DNA from: Opitutaceae bacterium
GTDB lineage: Bacteria; Verrucomicrobiota; Verrucomicrobiia; Opitutales; Opitutaceae
Direction of reading: 5' to 3'
Assembly (NCBI GenBank): GCA_028688225.1
Contig: JAQTYQ010000016.1
Coordinates: 25,101 to 89,100 of the forward strand
DNA: 64,000 nucleotides
Under the pieces are notes generated by a model. The model searched no databases. It saw only the letters and a list, made by a program, of their open reading frames with translations, and was not told the DNA's origin. A program made the translations under genes and the position numbers. Positions 19,093-28,103 of this stretch are shown here, piece by piece (the stretch's first letter is position 1; the number at the start of each line of letters is the position of its first letter).

Positions 19093-19620
19093 TCACCAAA
19101 GCGGCCAGGCCCACGCCACGGCATGCAGCGTCGCACACGTCGCGAGTGCCGCCGCCACGTCGTCGATCACGATGCCCCACCCTCCGGGCAGATCCTGCAG
19201 TTTGCGGATGCCCAGCGGCTTCGCGATGTCGAAGAGCCGGAACAGCAGAAAGCCCGCGAGGAAGACCGTCCCCGGCGGCCACGGCCGCGCCAGCGCCGGC
19301 CAGCCGAGAAAGCACAGGGGCATGGCCATGAACTCATCGAGGATCACCTCGCCCGGGTCGCGCCGCCCGAGGCGGAATTCCGCCTCGCCGCACATCGCGA
19401 CCGCGAGGTAGAGGCCCGGCAGGCTGAAGACCAGCATCCAGAAGCCCGACCACGGCCAGAAACCGAGCGGCCAGAAGAACACGGTGAAATACAGCAGCCC
19501 GGCCGCCGAGCCCCACGTGCCGGGCGCGCGCCGCCGGCGGCCGAGCGGGCCGAGCGTGGCAAACGCCAGCACCAGGCCGGAGGGGAGCAGGCGGGGCCAG
19601 ATCGGTTGCGCAAGCTTCAT
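19093..19620 (-). CDS. pgpA: Phosphatidylglycerophosphatase A
   Basis: Dephosphorylates phosphatidylglycerophosphate to phosphatidylglycerol. 175-residue membrane protein with conserved GEVILDEFMAMPL, RLFDIAKPLGIRKLQDLPGGWGI split over about residues 120-150 and the Asp pair VIDDVAA. Its start overlaps the pgsA stop by 4 bases (ATGA), so the two are translationally coupled and carry consecutive steps of the same pathway. Confidence 0.9.
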   Translation of the reverse strand: MKLAQPIWPRLLPSGLVLAFATLGPLGRRRRAPGTWGSAAGLLYFTVFFWPLGFWPWSGFWMLVFSLPGLYLAVAMCGEAEFRLGRRDPGEVILDEFMAMPLCFLGWPALARPWPPGTVFLAGFLLFRLFDIAKPLGIRKLQDLPGGWGIVIDDVAAALATCATLHAVAWAWPLW

Positions 19621-20225
19621 GCGGCCGGCCGGTCAAACAACACGTGCCGGTATTTCCAAAAATAGCTCCACATGGAGGAAAGCATGAACCCCATCGACAC
19701 AAAGAAGAGCCCGATGCCGATCCAGTGGATCAGCCCGGCCACGCCGTCGAGCGGGAAGGGGCAGACGCGCGCCAGATCCCGGGCGAACATCGGCTCGCCG
19801 AGGAGGCACCCGAGCGCGATCAGCTGGATGATGGTCTTCAGCTTGCCGCCGAGCTCGGCCGCCATCACCACGCCCCGGGTGGCCGCCATCATGCGCAACC
19901 CCGAGATCATGAATTCGCGCGTGATCATCAGCAGCACCATCAGCATCACGAACGCGCCGGGCAGCCGCAGATAGTCGAGGTCGAGCAGCGCCACCATGAT
20001 GCCGATGACCAGGATCTTGTCGACGAGCGCGTCCATGAACTTGCCGAGATCGGAGACGCTGTTGCGCTCGCGCGCCAGTTTGCCGTCGAGCCAGTCGGTG
20101 ATGGCCGCAGCGATGAAGAGCCAGAAGGCAAGCGTCGCCGCCCAGGGCCAGGTGCCGTACATCAGCGCCACGATGGCAAAGGTCAGGGGCATGCGGATCA
20201 GCGTCAGCGCGTTCGGCAGATTCAT
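19617..20225 (-). CDS. pgsA: CDP-diacylglycerol-glycerol-3-phosphate 3-phosphatidyltransferase
   Basis: Makes phosphatidylglycerophosphate, the substrate of the overlapping pgpA. The 202-residue protein carries the CDP-alcohol phosphotransferase motif D-x2-DG-x2-AR-x8-G-x3-D-x3-D as TDWLDGKLARERNS followed by LGKFMDALVDK, and has several transmembrane helices. ATG 20225 gives the family start MNLPNALTLIRMPL. Confidence 0.93.
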   Translation of the reverse strand: MNLPNALTLIRMPLTFAIVALMYGTWPWAATLAFWLFIAAAITDWLDGKLARERNSVSDLGKFMDALVDKILVIGIMVALLDLDYLRLPGAFVMLMVLLMITREFMISGLRMMAATRGVVMAAELGGKLKTIIQLIALGCLLGEPMFARDLARVCPFPLDGVAGLIHWIGIGLFFVSMGFMLSSMWSYFWKYRHVLFDRPAA

Positions 20226-20289
20226 GCGGAGAAAGTGACGGCGCAAGGTATGGACCCGTCACGCCGCCATGCGCAAATCAGTTTTTGCC

Positions 20290-20586
20290 CGCGGCGCCGG
20301 GCGTACCAGTTTTCTGCAAGTTACCAGGGCTGCCGCTCATCGGCACGCTGGAATGACCAATGCGGCCCGGTGACGAGCGCCGGCCCTACAGGGTGTCTGG
20401 CCGGAAGCGCCCGTGGGCGGCGCGCCCGGCTCTGCTGGCCAGCAGAGCGCCCTACCCACCGTCGCGTGATCGCCGAAGGTAGGGCGGGACCGCTGGGCCC
20501 GCCTAAATTCAGCAAGCGGCGTTTCCGGACCGGCACTACAGAACGTCGCGATCTGTAGAAAACTGGGATGCGCCCCCGGCGCCGCG
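20290..20586. repeat. MITE-like element with 30-bp imperfect inverted ends and internal REP units
   Basis: The arms at 20290-20318 and 20554-20586 are inverted copies (shared words CGCGGCGCCGGG and CAGTTTTCT). Between them lie several CTAC/GTAG-headed palindromes, including GTAGGGCGGGACCGCTGGGC at 20479. It fills the gap between pgsA and coaD. There is no coding potential. Confidence 0.55.
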
Positions 20587-20699
20587 CTATTTTCTTCCCC
20601 GCTTGCCCTGGATCGCATTCCCGGCCTTACTGCGTCTCCCGCCCTGCGGCCGGATGCGAACGGGAGCGCGGGCACGAACCAGCCATTTCACGTACTGCC

Positions 20700-21182
20700 A
20701 TGAGACTCTGCATCTATCCGGGGACTTTCGACCCCATCACTTACGGGCATCTCGACGTGCTCGAGCGCGCTTCGCACCTCTTCGACCAGGTGCTGGTCTC
20801 CGTCGCGCACAATCCCGAGAAGAGCCCGCTGTTCACCGCCGAGCAGCGCCTGGAACTGATCCGGCCGAACATCGCCCGCTTCGCCAACGTCTCCGCCACC
20901 ACCTTCCGCGGCCTGCTGGTCGACTTCGCCATGGAGCAGCGGGCGGTCGCCATCATCCGCGGCCTGCGGGCGATGTCGGACTTCGAGTTTGAATTCAACA
21001 TGGCGCTGATGAACCGCCACCTGCAGCCGGCGGTGGAAACGATTTATGTGATGCCCAACGAGGACTACAGCTATACCAGCTCCCACCTGGTCAAGCAGGT
21101 CAGCAAATACGGCGGCGACGTCTCAAAATTCGTGCCGGCCAATGTGGCCGCAGCACTGCGGGCGGCCTACGGAGCCCGGTAA
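20700..21182 (+). CDS. coaD: Phosphopantetheine adenylyltransferase
   Basis: Fourth step of coenzyme A synthesis. 160 residues with the nucleotidyltransferase motif YPGTFDPITYGHLDVLERA (TxGH), IIRGLRAMSDFEFE and the C-terminal SSHLVKQVSKYGGDVS, all diagnostic of CoaD. The ATG at 20700 gives MRLCIYPGTF. It stands alone. Confidence 0.96.
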   Translation: MRLCIYPGTFDPITYGHLDVLERASHLFDQVLVSVAHNPEKSPLFTAEQRLELIRPNIARFANVSATTFRGLLVDFAMEQRAVAIIRGLRAMSDFEFEFNMALMNRHLQPAVETIYVMPNEDYSYTSSHLVKQVSKYGGDVSKFVPANVAAALRAAYGAR

Positions 21183-21346
21183 GGCGGAAGCCGATCCGGC
21201 CGACCGCCGGTGATCGGCCACCATCCTGTTACCTTCATGCCAGTCGCGCGTCTTAGCCTTGGCTGATGCGTGCCTTCCAGCTTCTTCACCAGCGCCATCC
21301 GGGCGGCTTGCCTGGCCCGGCCCGTCAGCGCAATGCTTCCCTTCCC

Positions 21347-22792
21347 ATGTCTACGTCCTCCCGTTCGAGTGTCTGGAAAACCCTGGTCATGCTCCTGGCC
21401 GTCGCCGCCGCGGCGGCCGGAGGCTGGTATTTCTGGATTCATCGCTCGGACGAGGCGCCGGAGTATTCCACGATCACTGTCACGCGCGGCGCTGTCGTCC
21501 AGGTGGTCACGGCCACCGGCGGCCTGCAGTCGCCCACCAGCGTCGATGTGAGCAGCCAGGTCTCCGGCCTCATCCAGAAGCTGTTCGTCGACTACAACAC
21601 TCCCGTCAAAACGGGCCAGATCCTGGCCCAGCTCGACCCGGCCACCTACGAATCGCGGCTCCAGCAGGCCCAGGCCCAGCTTGCCAACACCAAGGCGAAC
21701 TACGCCCTTGTCAAACTCAACGCGGAGCGCACCCGCGAACTGCGCGTCAAGGGCCTCGTGGCCCAGCAGGATCTCGACACAGCCGAGGCCCTGCTCCTCC
21801 AGGCCGAAGCCCAAGACAAGATCCAGCAGGCCAACGTAGACAGCGCGCAGGTCGACCTCACCCGCTGCACGATCTACTCGCCCATCGATGGCATCGTCAT
21901 CGACCGACAGTGCGACATCGGCAAGACCGTCGCCGTCAGCCTCAACGCCCCCACCCTCTTCACCATCGCCAACGACCTCGCAAAAATGCAGATCGACGCC
22001 TCCGTGTCCGAAGCGGACATCGGCAACGTCGTGGAGGGCCAGGACGTGACTTTCACCGTGGACGCATTCCCAAACCGGCAGTTCAACGGCAAGGTCATCC
22101 AGATCCGCAACGCGCCGAAAACCGTGTCCAACGTCGTGACCTACGACGTCATCATCGAGGTCCGCAACGAAAACCAGCGGCTCAAGCCCGGCATGACCGC
22201 CAACGTATCCATCATCATCGATCGCGCCATGGGCGGTCTCCGGATTGCCAACAGCGCCCTGCGCGCGCGCATCCCGGACGAATTCCTGCCGAAACGCGCC
22301 CTCGACCCGGCTCCTGCCGCGGCCCCGGGGGCCGCCACTCCCGCCGCTCCCGACCCGACCAAACCGATGACCGACGACGAGCGACGCGCGGTGATGCATC
22401 AGATCATGCAGGAAGCCGGCTTTGTCCATGGCAGCGGCACGCCTTCGCCCGAAATCCTCCAGAAAGCCCGGCAGCTTGCCAAGGACCGCGGCCTTGATCT
22501 CGATTTCAGCCGCTTTGGCGGCGCCCGTGGCGAACGCAGCGGCAGCGCGGTGACGACGCGCACCCTCTACCGGTTGACCGGCCACGATGCGCACTCGGCC
22601 AAGCTGGAGCCGGTCAACGTCAAACTGGGCATCACGGACGGCATCTACACCGCGGTGCTGGACGGCCTTAACGAGGGCGACATGCTGGTCACCTCCGTCA
22701 CCCTGCCCGGCACGACATCCGCCACCATCGGGCGGCCCGCGAGCAACCCGTTCGCCGGCAGCGGTGGTCCGCCGAGAGGGCCCCGCCGTTGA
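21347..22792 (+). CDS. MacA-like periplasmic adaptor (HlyD/RND membrane fusion family)
   Basis: 481 residues: an N-terminal membrane anchor (TLVMLLAVAAAAAGGWYFW), lipoyl-like half-motifs (VDVSSQVSGLIQKLFVDYNTPV), an alpha-hairpin of about residues 105-175, and beta-barrel segments (GIVIDRQCDIGKTV). It adapts an inner-membrane transporter to an outer-membrane channel. An insert of about 90 residues (Pro/Ala-rich, then helical; near residues 315-405) is longer than in E. coli MacA. It is followed 25 bases later by the ABC ATPase; no outer-membrane TolC gene is in the cluster. Confidence 0.88.
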   Translation: MSTSSRSSVWKTLVMLLAVAAAAAGGWYFWIHRSDEAPEYSTITVTRGAVVQVVTATGGLQSPTSVDVSSQVSGLIQKLFVDYNTPVKTGQILAQLDPATYESRLQQAQAQLANTKANYALVKLNAERTRELRVKGLVAQQDLDTAEALLLQAEAQDKIQQANVDSAQVDLTRCTIYSPIDGIVIDRQCDIGKTVAVSLNAPTLFTIANDLAKMQIDASVSEADIGNVVEGQDVTFTVDAFPNRQFNGKVIQIRNAPKTVSNVVTYDVIIEVRNENQRLKPGMTANVSIIIDRAMGGLRIANSALRARIPDEFLPKRALDPAPAAAPGAATPAAPDPTKPMTDDERRAVMHQIMQEAGFVHGSGTPSPEILQKARQLAKDRGLDLDFSRFGGARGERSGSAVTTRTLYRLTGHDAHSAKLEPVNVKLGITDGIYTAVLDGLNEGDMLVTSVTLPGTTSATIGRPASNPFAGSGGPPRGPRR

Positions 22793-22817
22793 ACCGCCGC
22801 GCCGCATTGTCCCTCTG

Positions 22818-23582
22818 ATGGCCGCCGTCGTCAAAGTCGAGGAGATCCACAAGATCTACGACTCGGGTGAGGTGCCGGTGCACGCCGTCCGGGGCGTGTC
22901 GCTGGAAATCCACCGCGGCGAGTTTGTGGCTCTCATGGGCGCCAGCGGCTCCGGCAAGTCCACGCTCATGAACCTGCTCGGCTGCCTCGACCGCCCGACG
23001 CGCGGCCGCTACCTGCTCGACGACACCGACGTCTCGCAGCTCGACCGCAATGAACTGGCCGACATTCGCAATCAGAAGATCGGCTTCGTCTTTCAGGGCT
23101 TCAACCTGCTCGCCCGCACCACCGCGCTGGAAAACACGGAACTGCCCATGATGTACGGTCAGCGACTTCACTCGTCGCGCGAAATGCGCCAGCGGGCGCT
23201 CCACAGCCTCGAGATCGTGGGCCTCGCGGATCGCGCCGACCATTTTCCCAACCAGCTGTCGGGCGGCCAACAGCAGCGCGTCGCCATCGCGCGCGCCCTC
23301 GCCAACGATCCCGAACTCCTCCTCGCGGACGAACCAACCGGCAACCTGGACAGCAAGACCTCCGTCGAAGTGATGGGCGTGTTCCAGCAGCTCAACGAGC
23401 AGGGCATCACCATCGTCATGGTCACGCACGAGCTCGACATCGCCCGTTACTGCCGGCGCAACCTCATCCTGCGCGACGGCAGCCTCGTGCGCGACGAACT
23501 CGTGCGTGACCGCCTGCACGCCGCCGAGGAAATGCGGAAGCTCCGGGAAGCCGAGGCCGCGGCAAAACTGACCTCCGCCTAG
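22818..23582 (+). CDS. MacB-type ABC transporter ATP-binding protein
   Basis: 254 residues of the LolD/MacB ATPase group: Walker [11 protein letters not shown]-loop VFQGFNLL, signature LSGGQQQR, Walker [14 protein letters not shown] and H-loop VTHE. The MacB ATPase and permease are separate proteins here, as in many non-enterobacteria. It lies between the MacA-like adaptor and, after a 310-base gap, the permease. Confidence 0.92.
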   Translation: MAAVVKVEEIHKIYDSGEVPVHAVRGVSLEIHRGEFVALMGASGSGKSTLMNLLGCLDRPTRGRYLLDDTDVSQLDRNELADIRNQKIGFVFQGFNLLARTTALENTELPMMYGQRLHSSREMRQRALHSLEIVGLADRADHFPNQLSGGQQQRVAIARALANDPELLLADEPTGNLDSKTSVEVMGVFQQLNEQGITIVMVTHELDIARYCRRNLILRDGSLVRDELVRDRLHAAEEMRKLREAEAAAKLTSA

Positions 23583-23892
23583 CCCGGATGTTTCACACCC
23601 CACTCGCGAGCATGTCTGCACACTATAGACAGTCTACTGACCTGGTCGGCTTGGCCGGCACATCCGGACTATTGGCAAAACCGCCCTCCGAAAGCGGCCC
23701 AAGGAGAACCGGTGTGTCTTCGGGATCTTTTTGGGCGATAATCGTGGGCTCATTCCGCGGTCGCATGGTCTCCCTGAAAAGGGGCGGTTTTGCTTTTGGC
23801 CCGCAGATCCCTGGTTTCGCACCGTCACCACCGTTGCTTGCCGACGAAACGGTCACAGCCATGACCAAGACCGTGAAATCTGCGGGCTAGCC
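23583..23892. other. Gap inside the macAB-like cluster with a perfect inverted repeat
   Basis: The gap is about 310 bases. GCAAAACCGCCC at 23675-23686 is inverted at 23782-23793 (12 bp). No gene is supported: open frames here lack family resemblance and normal codon patterns. The repeat may be a dispersed element splitting an originally tighter operon. Confidence 0.5.
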
Positions 23893-25107
23893 ATGCGCGT
23901 CGTCAACACCATCAAGGTCGCCCTGCGTGCGCTCCGGCGCAACAAGATGCGCTCCATCCTGACCGCGCTCGGCATCATCATCGGCGTCGGCGCGGTGATC
24001 GCGATGGTCAGCATCGGCAACGGAGCCAAGGCGCAGGTCGAGGCGCAGGTGGCGAGCCTGGGTGAAAACGTCATCACCATTTTTCCGGGCAGTTTCACCG
24101 CCGGCGGCATGCGTGGCGGCTGGGGCAGCATGTCCACTCTCACGATTGAAGATGCCGACGCCATCAAGCGAGAGGTCGCGGATGTCCTCGGCGTGACCCC
24201 CGAGATGCGCGACCGCGCGCAGGTACTCGCCAACGGCCTCAACTGGAACACCCAGATCATGGGCGAGTCGCCCGACTACCCGATGATCCGCAGCTGGAAG
24301 GTCGCCGATGGCGCCATGTTCAGCGACCAGGACGTGCGCAGCGTGGGCAAGGTCGCGGTGATCGGCAAAACCGTCGCCGACCAGCTGTTTTCGGACGGTG
24401 GCGTGGTGGGCCAGACCATTCGCATCCGGAACATCCCCTTCAAGGTCGTCGGGGTGCTCGCCGCCAAGGGTTTCAACCTCTTCGGCCAGGACCAGGACGA
24501 CACCGTGGTCATCCCCTACACAAGCCACATGAAGCGAGTCTCGCGTCGCACTAACATCAATTCCATCCTCGTGCAGGCCGCCACCGCCGGGGTCATCGAC
24601 CGGGTGCAGCAGGACATCACCGACCTGCTCCTCCAGCGCCACAAGCGCAGCAGCGGCGACGCCGACTTTACGGTGCGCAACCAGGTGGAACTCGCCCAGG
24701 CCGCCACGGCCACCTCCAAGACGATGACCGTGCTGCTCGGCGCGATTGCGGGCGTGTCGCTCATCGTCGGGGGCATCGGCATCATGAACATCATGCTCGT
24801 CAGTGTGACGGAGCGCACCCGCGAAATCGGCATCCGCCTGGCCGTGGGCGCCCACGGCCGCGATGTGCTCCTGCAATTTCTGATCGAGGCTGTGATCCTC
24901 AGCTCGCTGGGCGGCGTCATCGGCATTCTCATCGGCATCGGCGCCTCGGAGCTGGTTTCCCTGCGCACCGGGTGGCCCGTGCTCATCTCGCCCGCCTCGG
25001 TGGCCGTCGCGGTGGTTTTCAGCGCGGCCGTCGGCATGTTTTTCGGCTACTATCCGGCGCGGAAGGCCGCCCGGCTGGATCCCATCGACGCCCTGCGCTA
25101 CGAATAA
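23893..25107 (+). CDS. MacB-like ABC transporter permease
   Basis: 404 residues with MacB_PCD and FtsX domains: first transmembrane helix near 20-40 (ILTALGIIIGVGAVIAMVSI), a large periplasmic domain (about 45-275) and three C-terminal helices starting at GAIAGVSLIVGGIGIMNIML. It pairs with the ATPase upstream to form a mechanotransmission-type exporter of macrolides, peptides or envelope compounds; the substrate is unknown. Confidence 0.9.
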   Translation: MRVVNTIKVALRALRRNKMRSILTALGIIIGVGAVIAMVSIGNGAKAQVEAQVASLGENVITIFPGSFTAGGMRGGWGSMSTLTIEDADAIKREVADVLGVTPEMRDRAQVLANGLNWNTQIMGESPDYPMIRSWKVADGAMFSDQDVRSVGKVAVIGKTVADQLFSDGGVVGQTIRIRNIPFKVVGVLAAKGFNLFGQDQDDTVVIPYTSHMKRVSRRTNINSILVQAATAGVIDRVQQDITDLLLQRHKRSSGDADFTVRNQVELAQAATATSKTMTVLLGAIAGVSLIVGGIGIMNIMLVSVTERTREIGIRLAVGAHGRDVLLQFLIEAVILSSLGGVIGILIGIGASELVSLRTGWPVLISPASVAVAVVFSAAVGMFFGYYPARKAARLDPIDALRYE

Positions 25108-25398
25108 TCGCGTGCGAACGGCCGCGAAATGCGTAGGCCCAAAAGCAGGAGAGATGTGCCCGTTCACTTTCACCGTCCCTTTCACTTGTCCTGGCCTCGC
25201 GTGCGCCGGCCTGGGTCGGCATCGCCTCCCCCGCCACGTTCTTCAACAGCGAAGTCGCCTTCTCCCTCTTGTCAGACCGGCCGCCTCCGGCGCGAGGACT
25301 GCTTCGCCGCGTGATCGCAGCCTGGATTCGTCTCCGGCCACTCTCCGCTTGCTCAAGCCAGTCCGCCTTCGTCATCCTGCGCCCAGGATGCTTTTGCG

Positions 25399-26766
25399 AT
25401 GACTGTCACTGACCCCGCCGTTCACCGGATTCTCATTGCCGACGACCAGCCCGATGTCCTCGAGGCCCTGCGGCTGCTGCTCAAGGCGGAGGGCTACCAG
25501 ATTGAAACGGTGAAATCGCCCGCCGCGGTCATCAAGGCCATCGAGGCGCACGATTTCTCGCTCCTGCTGATGGACCTCAATTACGCGCGCGACACCACCT
25601 CCGGCCAAGAGGGCCTCGATCTCCTCAACCAGATCCAGCACGTCGATTCCTCGCTGCCTGTCGTCGTGATGACCGCCTGGGCGAGCGTCGATGTCGCCGT
25701 CGAGGCCATGCGGCGCGGCGCGAAGGATTTCATCACCAAGCCCTGGGAGAATCCGCGCCTGGCCGCGATCGTCCGCAACCAGATCGAGCTCGGCAACGCC
25801 GTGCGGGCCTACCGCCGCCTCGAGCAGGAAAACCAGCTGCTCCGCGGCAAGGGCGGCCCCACCCTGATCGCGCAGTCCGCGGCGATGCGCCCCGTGCTCG
25901 AAGTCATCGCGCGCGTCGGCCCCTCCGGCGCCAATATCCTCATCACCGGCGAAAACGGCACGGGCAAGGGCGTGATCGCCCAGGCGCTGCATGCCGTGTC
26001 GGGCCGCGCGGCGCAGCCCTTCATCTCGGTCAACATGGGCGGCCTGCCCGAGGGCGTGTTCGAGAGCGAGCTCTTCGGCCATGTGCGCGGTGCGTTCACC
26101 GACGCCAAGAGCGATCGCGCCGGCCGGTTCGAGCTCGCCCACGGCGGCACGCTGTTCCTGGACGAGATCGGCAACATCCCGCTCAACCAGCAGTCGAAAA
26201 TCCTGCGCACCCTCGAGACCGGCGAATATGAGCGCGTCGGTTCGTCGAAGACCTACCGGGCCGACGTCCGCCTCATCTCGGCCACGAACGCCGACCTGTC
26301 CGCCGAGGTGGCCGCGGGCCGGTTCCGCCAGGATCTGCTCTTCCGCCTCAACACCATCGCCATCCACCTGCCGCCCATGCGCGACCGCCGCGAGGACATC
26401 CCGCTCCTCGCCCAGCACTTCCTGAAGCAGCATGTCGAGCGCTACCACAAGGCCATCACCGGGTTTGACGCCGGCGCGCTCGAGGCTATGCAAAACCACG
26501 TCTGGCCCGGCAACGTCCGTGAACTCGACCACGCGGTCGAACGCAGTGTGCTCATGTCCACCGGCCGGGTCATCCGCGCCGTCGACCTCGGGCTCACCGC
26601 CGGGCCGGCCGCGGCGCGCATCGAGGACATGAGCCTGGAGGAGGTCGAGGCCCATCTCATCAAGAAGACGCTGGCGCGCTGCGACGGCAACGCCCGCCGG
26701 GCCGCCGAGGAACTCGGCCTCAGCCGCAGCGCCTTCTACCGGCGGCTGGAAAAATACGGCCTGTAG
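25399..26766 (+). CDS. NtrC-family sigma-54 response regulator (orphan)
   Basis: 455 residues: receiver with phospho-acceptor Asp in LLLMDLNYARDTTSGQEG (near residue 58; the loop after it is several residues longer than usual), AAA+ with Walker A GENGTGKG (GK then Gly in place of Ser/Thr) and FLDEIGN, and a Fis-type HTH ending AAEELGLSRSAFYRRLEKYG. The sigma-54 loop is GAFTDA. No kinase gene is adjacent; the neighbours are the MacB-like permease and tRNA-Gly. It may control the efflux genes, but that is inference. Confidence 0.88.
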   Translation: MTVTDPAVHRILIADDQPDVLEALRLLLKAEGYQIETVKSPAAVIKAIEAHDFSLLLMDLNYARDTTSGQEGLDLLNQIQHVDSSLPVVVMTAWASVDVAVEAMRRGAKDFITKPWENPRLAAIVRNQIELGNAVRAYRRLEQENQLLRGKGGPTLIAQSAAMRPVLEVIARVGPSGANILITGENGTGKGVIAQALHAVSGRAAQPFISVNMGGLPEGVFESELFGHVRGAFTDAKSDRAGRFELAHGGTLFLDEIGNIPLNQQSKILRTLETGEYERVGSSKTYRADVRLISATNADLSAEVAAGRFRQDLLFRLNTIAIHLPPMRDRREDIPLLAQHFLKQHVERYHKAITGFDAGALEAMQNHVWPGNVRELDHAVERSVLMSTGRVIRAVDLGLTAGPAAARIEDMSLEEVEAHLIKKTLARCDGNARRAAEELGLSRSAFYRRLEKYGL

Positions 26767-26801
26767 GCGGGAGGGCGGTAAGCGATCGGCTTGGCGAAAG
26801 C

Positions 26802-26877
<76 letters not shown>

Positions 26878-27081
26878 GAAAAGGAAGAGCCGGACTATGA
26901 TTTTGGGTCCACCGCCGTCAACTGATATTTTGGCGCGATGCGACGGAGCGCGAATGGTTACGACGATTGGGGTTGGAGTTGGCTGGAGTTGTAGATCGCG
27001 ACATTGCCAGACGGGATCATGTCGCTGACTGGATGACCAGCCTCGTCGAAGTCGGCTACAAGAGACAATTTGCCATCGCCT

Positions 27082-27104
27082 GGGTTTTTGCGCAGCAAAA
27101 ACCC
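27082..27104 (+). promoter_or_regulatory. 10-bp hairpin abutting the MOSC start codon
   Basis: GGGTTTTTGC-GCA-GCAAAAACCC is a perfect stem ending two bases before the ATG at 27106. It occupies the place of the ribosome-binding site, and no separate SD is visible. It may limit translation; this is inference. Confidence 0.45.
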
Positions 27105-27105
27105 C

Positions 27106-27951
27106 ATGCTCCGCCTGACTGCCCTTTACGTTTATCCCGTGAAATCGTGCCGGGGGCATGCCGTGACCTCGGCCGAGGTGGACGCCCGCGGATTCGTCGG
27201 CGACCGGCGTTTTCTCGTCGTCGATGCCGAGGGCCGCTTCCTGACCCAGCGCGTGCATCCCCGCATGGCCCTCATCGAAACCGCGCTGACAGCCGATACT
27301 CTCACCCTGTCATCGCCGGGCCATGGGTCCGTTTCCGTCGCTGTAGGTCAGGCTTTACGCCCGACAGTCGGGAATAAACCCCGATCTACACGTACCGTGA
27401 CTGTGTGGAAGGACACCGTCGTGGCCGACGATTGCGGCGACGAGCCCGCCGCCTGGCTGAGCGATTTCCTCGGCCTGCCCTGCCGCCTGGTGCACACTGG
27501 TGCGGCTTATGCCCGCCCGATTCCCGATCGTAAACTGCCACTTTCATTTTCCACTCTCACTTTTCACCCTCACGAAGTGAGTTTTGCCGACGGCTTTCCC
27601 TTCCTCGTCATTTCGGAGGAGTCGCTTGCCGACCTCAACGCGCGGCTCGACACACCGCTGCCGATAAACCGCTTCCGACCCAATCTCGTCGTGGCCGGCG
27701 GCGCGCCTTATGCCGAGGACACATGGGGCCGGTTTCGCATCGGCGGCCTGGTGTTTCACGGCGCCACCCGCTGCGGCCGCTGCGTCGTCACGACCACCGA
27801 CCAGCTCACCGCTGAGCGCGCGCCAGAACCGCTCCGGACCCTGGCCACCTACCGGCGTGACGCCGAGGGCAGCGTGATGTTCGGCCGCAATCTCATCCAC
27901 GAGACGAAAACCGGCCGCCTGGCCGTCGGTGACGTGGTGGAGTTGCTGTAG
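27106..27951 (+). CDS. MOSC-domain protein (mARC/YcbX-like) carrying an in-frame repeat
   Basis: 281 residues with an N-terminal MOSC_N beta-barrel (LTALYVYPVKSCRG) and a MOSC domain whose conserved Cys is in CGRCVVTTTD near residue 225, the molybdenum-cofactor ligand in mARC-type enzymes. Such proteins reduce N-hydroxylated compounds with partner redox proteins. Residues 80-95 (VGQALRPTVGNKPRST) are encoded by an inverted REP pair, and residues near 146-160 by a CTTTCACTCTCAC-type repeat, both in frame. The start ATG directly follows a 10-bp hairpin. The TAG stop overlaps the GTAG head of another REP. Confidence 0.87.
   Translation: MLRLTALYVYPVKSCRGHAVTSAEVDARGFVGDRRFLVVDAEGRFLTQRVHPRMALIETALTADTLTLSSPGHGSVSVAVGQALRPTVGNKPRSTRTVTVWKDTVVADDCGDEPAAWLSDFLGLPCRLVHTGAAYARPIPDRKLPLSFSTLTFHPHEVSFADGFPFLVISEESLADLNARLDTPLPINRFRPNLVVAGGAPYAEDTWGRFRIGGLVFHGATRCGRCVVTTTDQLTAERAPEPLRTLATYRRDAEGSVMFGRNLIHETKTGRLAVGDVVELL
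27343..27389. repeat. REP/BIME-like inverted pair inside the MOSC coding sequence
   Basis: GTAG followed by GTCAGGCTTTACGCCCGAC-type palindrome, then an inverted unit ending CTAC. The same pair, less diverged, occurs outside genes at 41495-41564. Its reading frame is open and joins MOSC without a break. Confidence 0.75.
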
Positions 27952-28100
27952 GAGCGGCTTTACGCCGCGATCTCCCGATGCAGACCGGCAGCATGTTCCC
28001 CCAGCGCCCGACGTGGACCTGAGGCCTTGCGCCGCAGACCGATTTACCCGCGGCGGAGCATCGCACAGGAAAACGAATCGCGGCATAAAGCCGCTCCTCC
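27948..28100. repeat. REP/BIME-like inverted pair between MOSC and the next gene
   Basis: GTAGGAGCGGCTTTACGCCG at 27948 is inverted at the far end (CGGCATAAAGCCGCTCCTCC ending 28100). The TAG within the GTAG head is the stop codon of the MOSC gene. Confidence 0.7.
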
Positions 28101-28103
28101 AGT

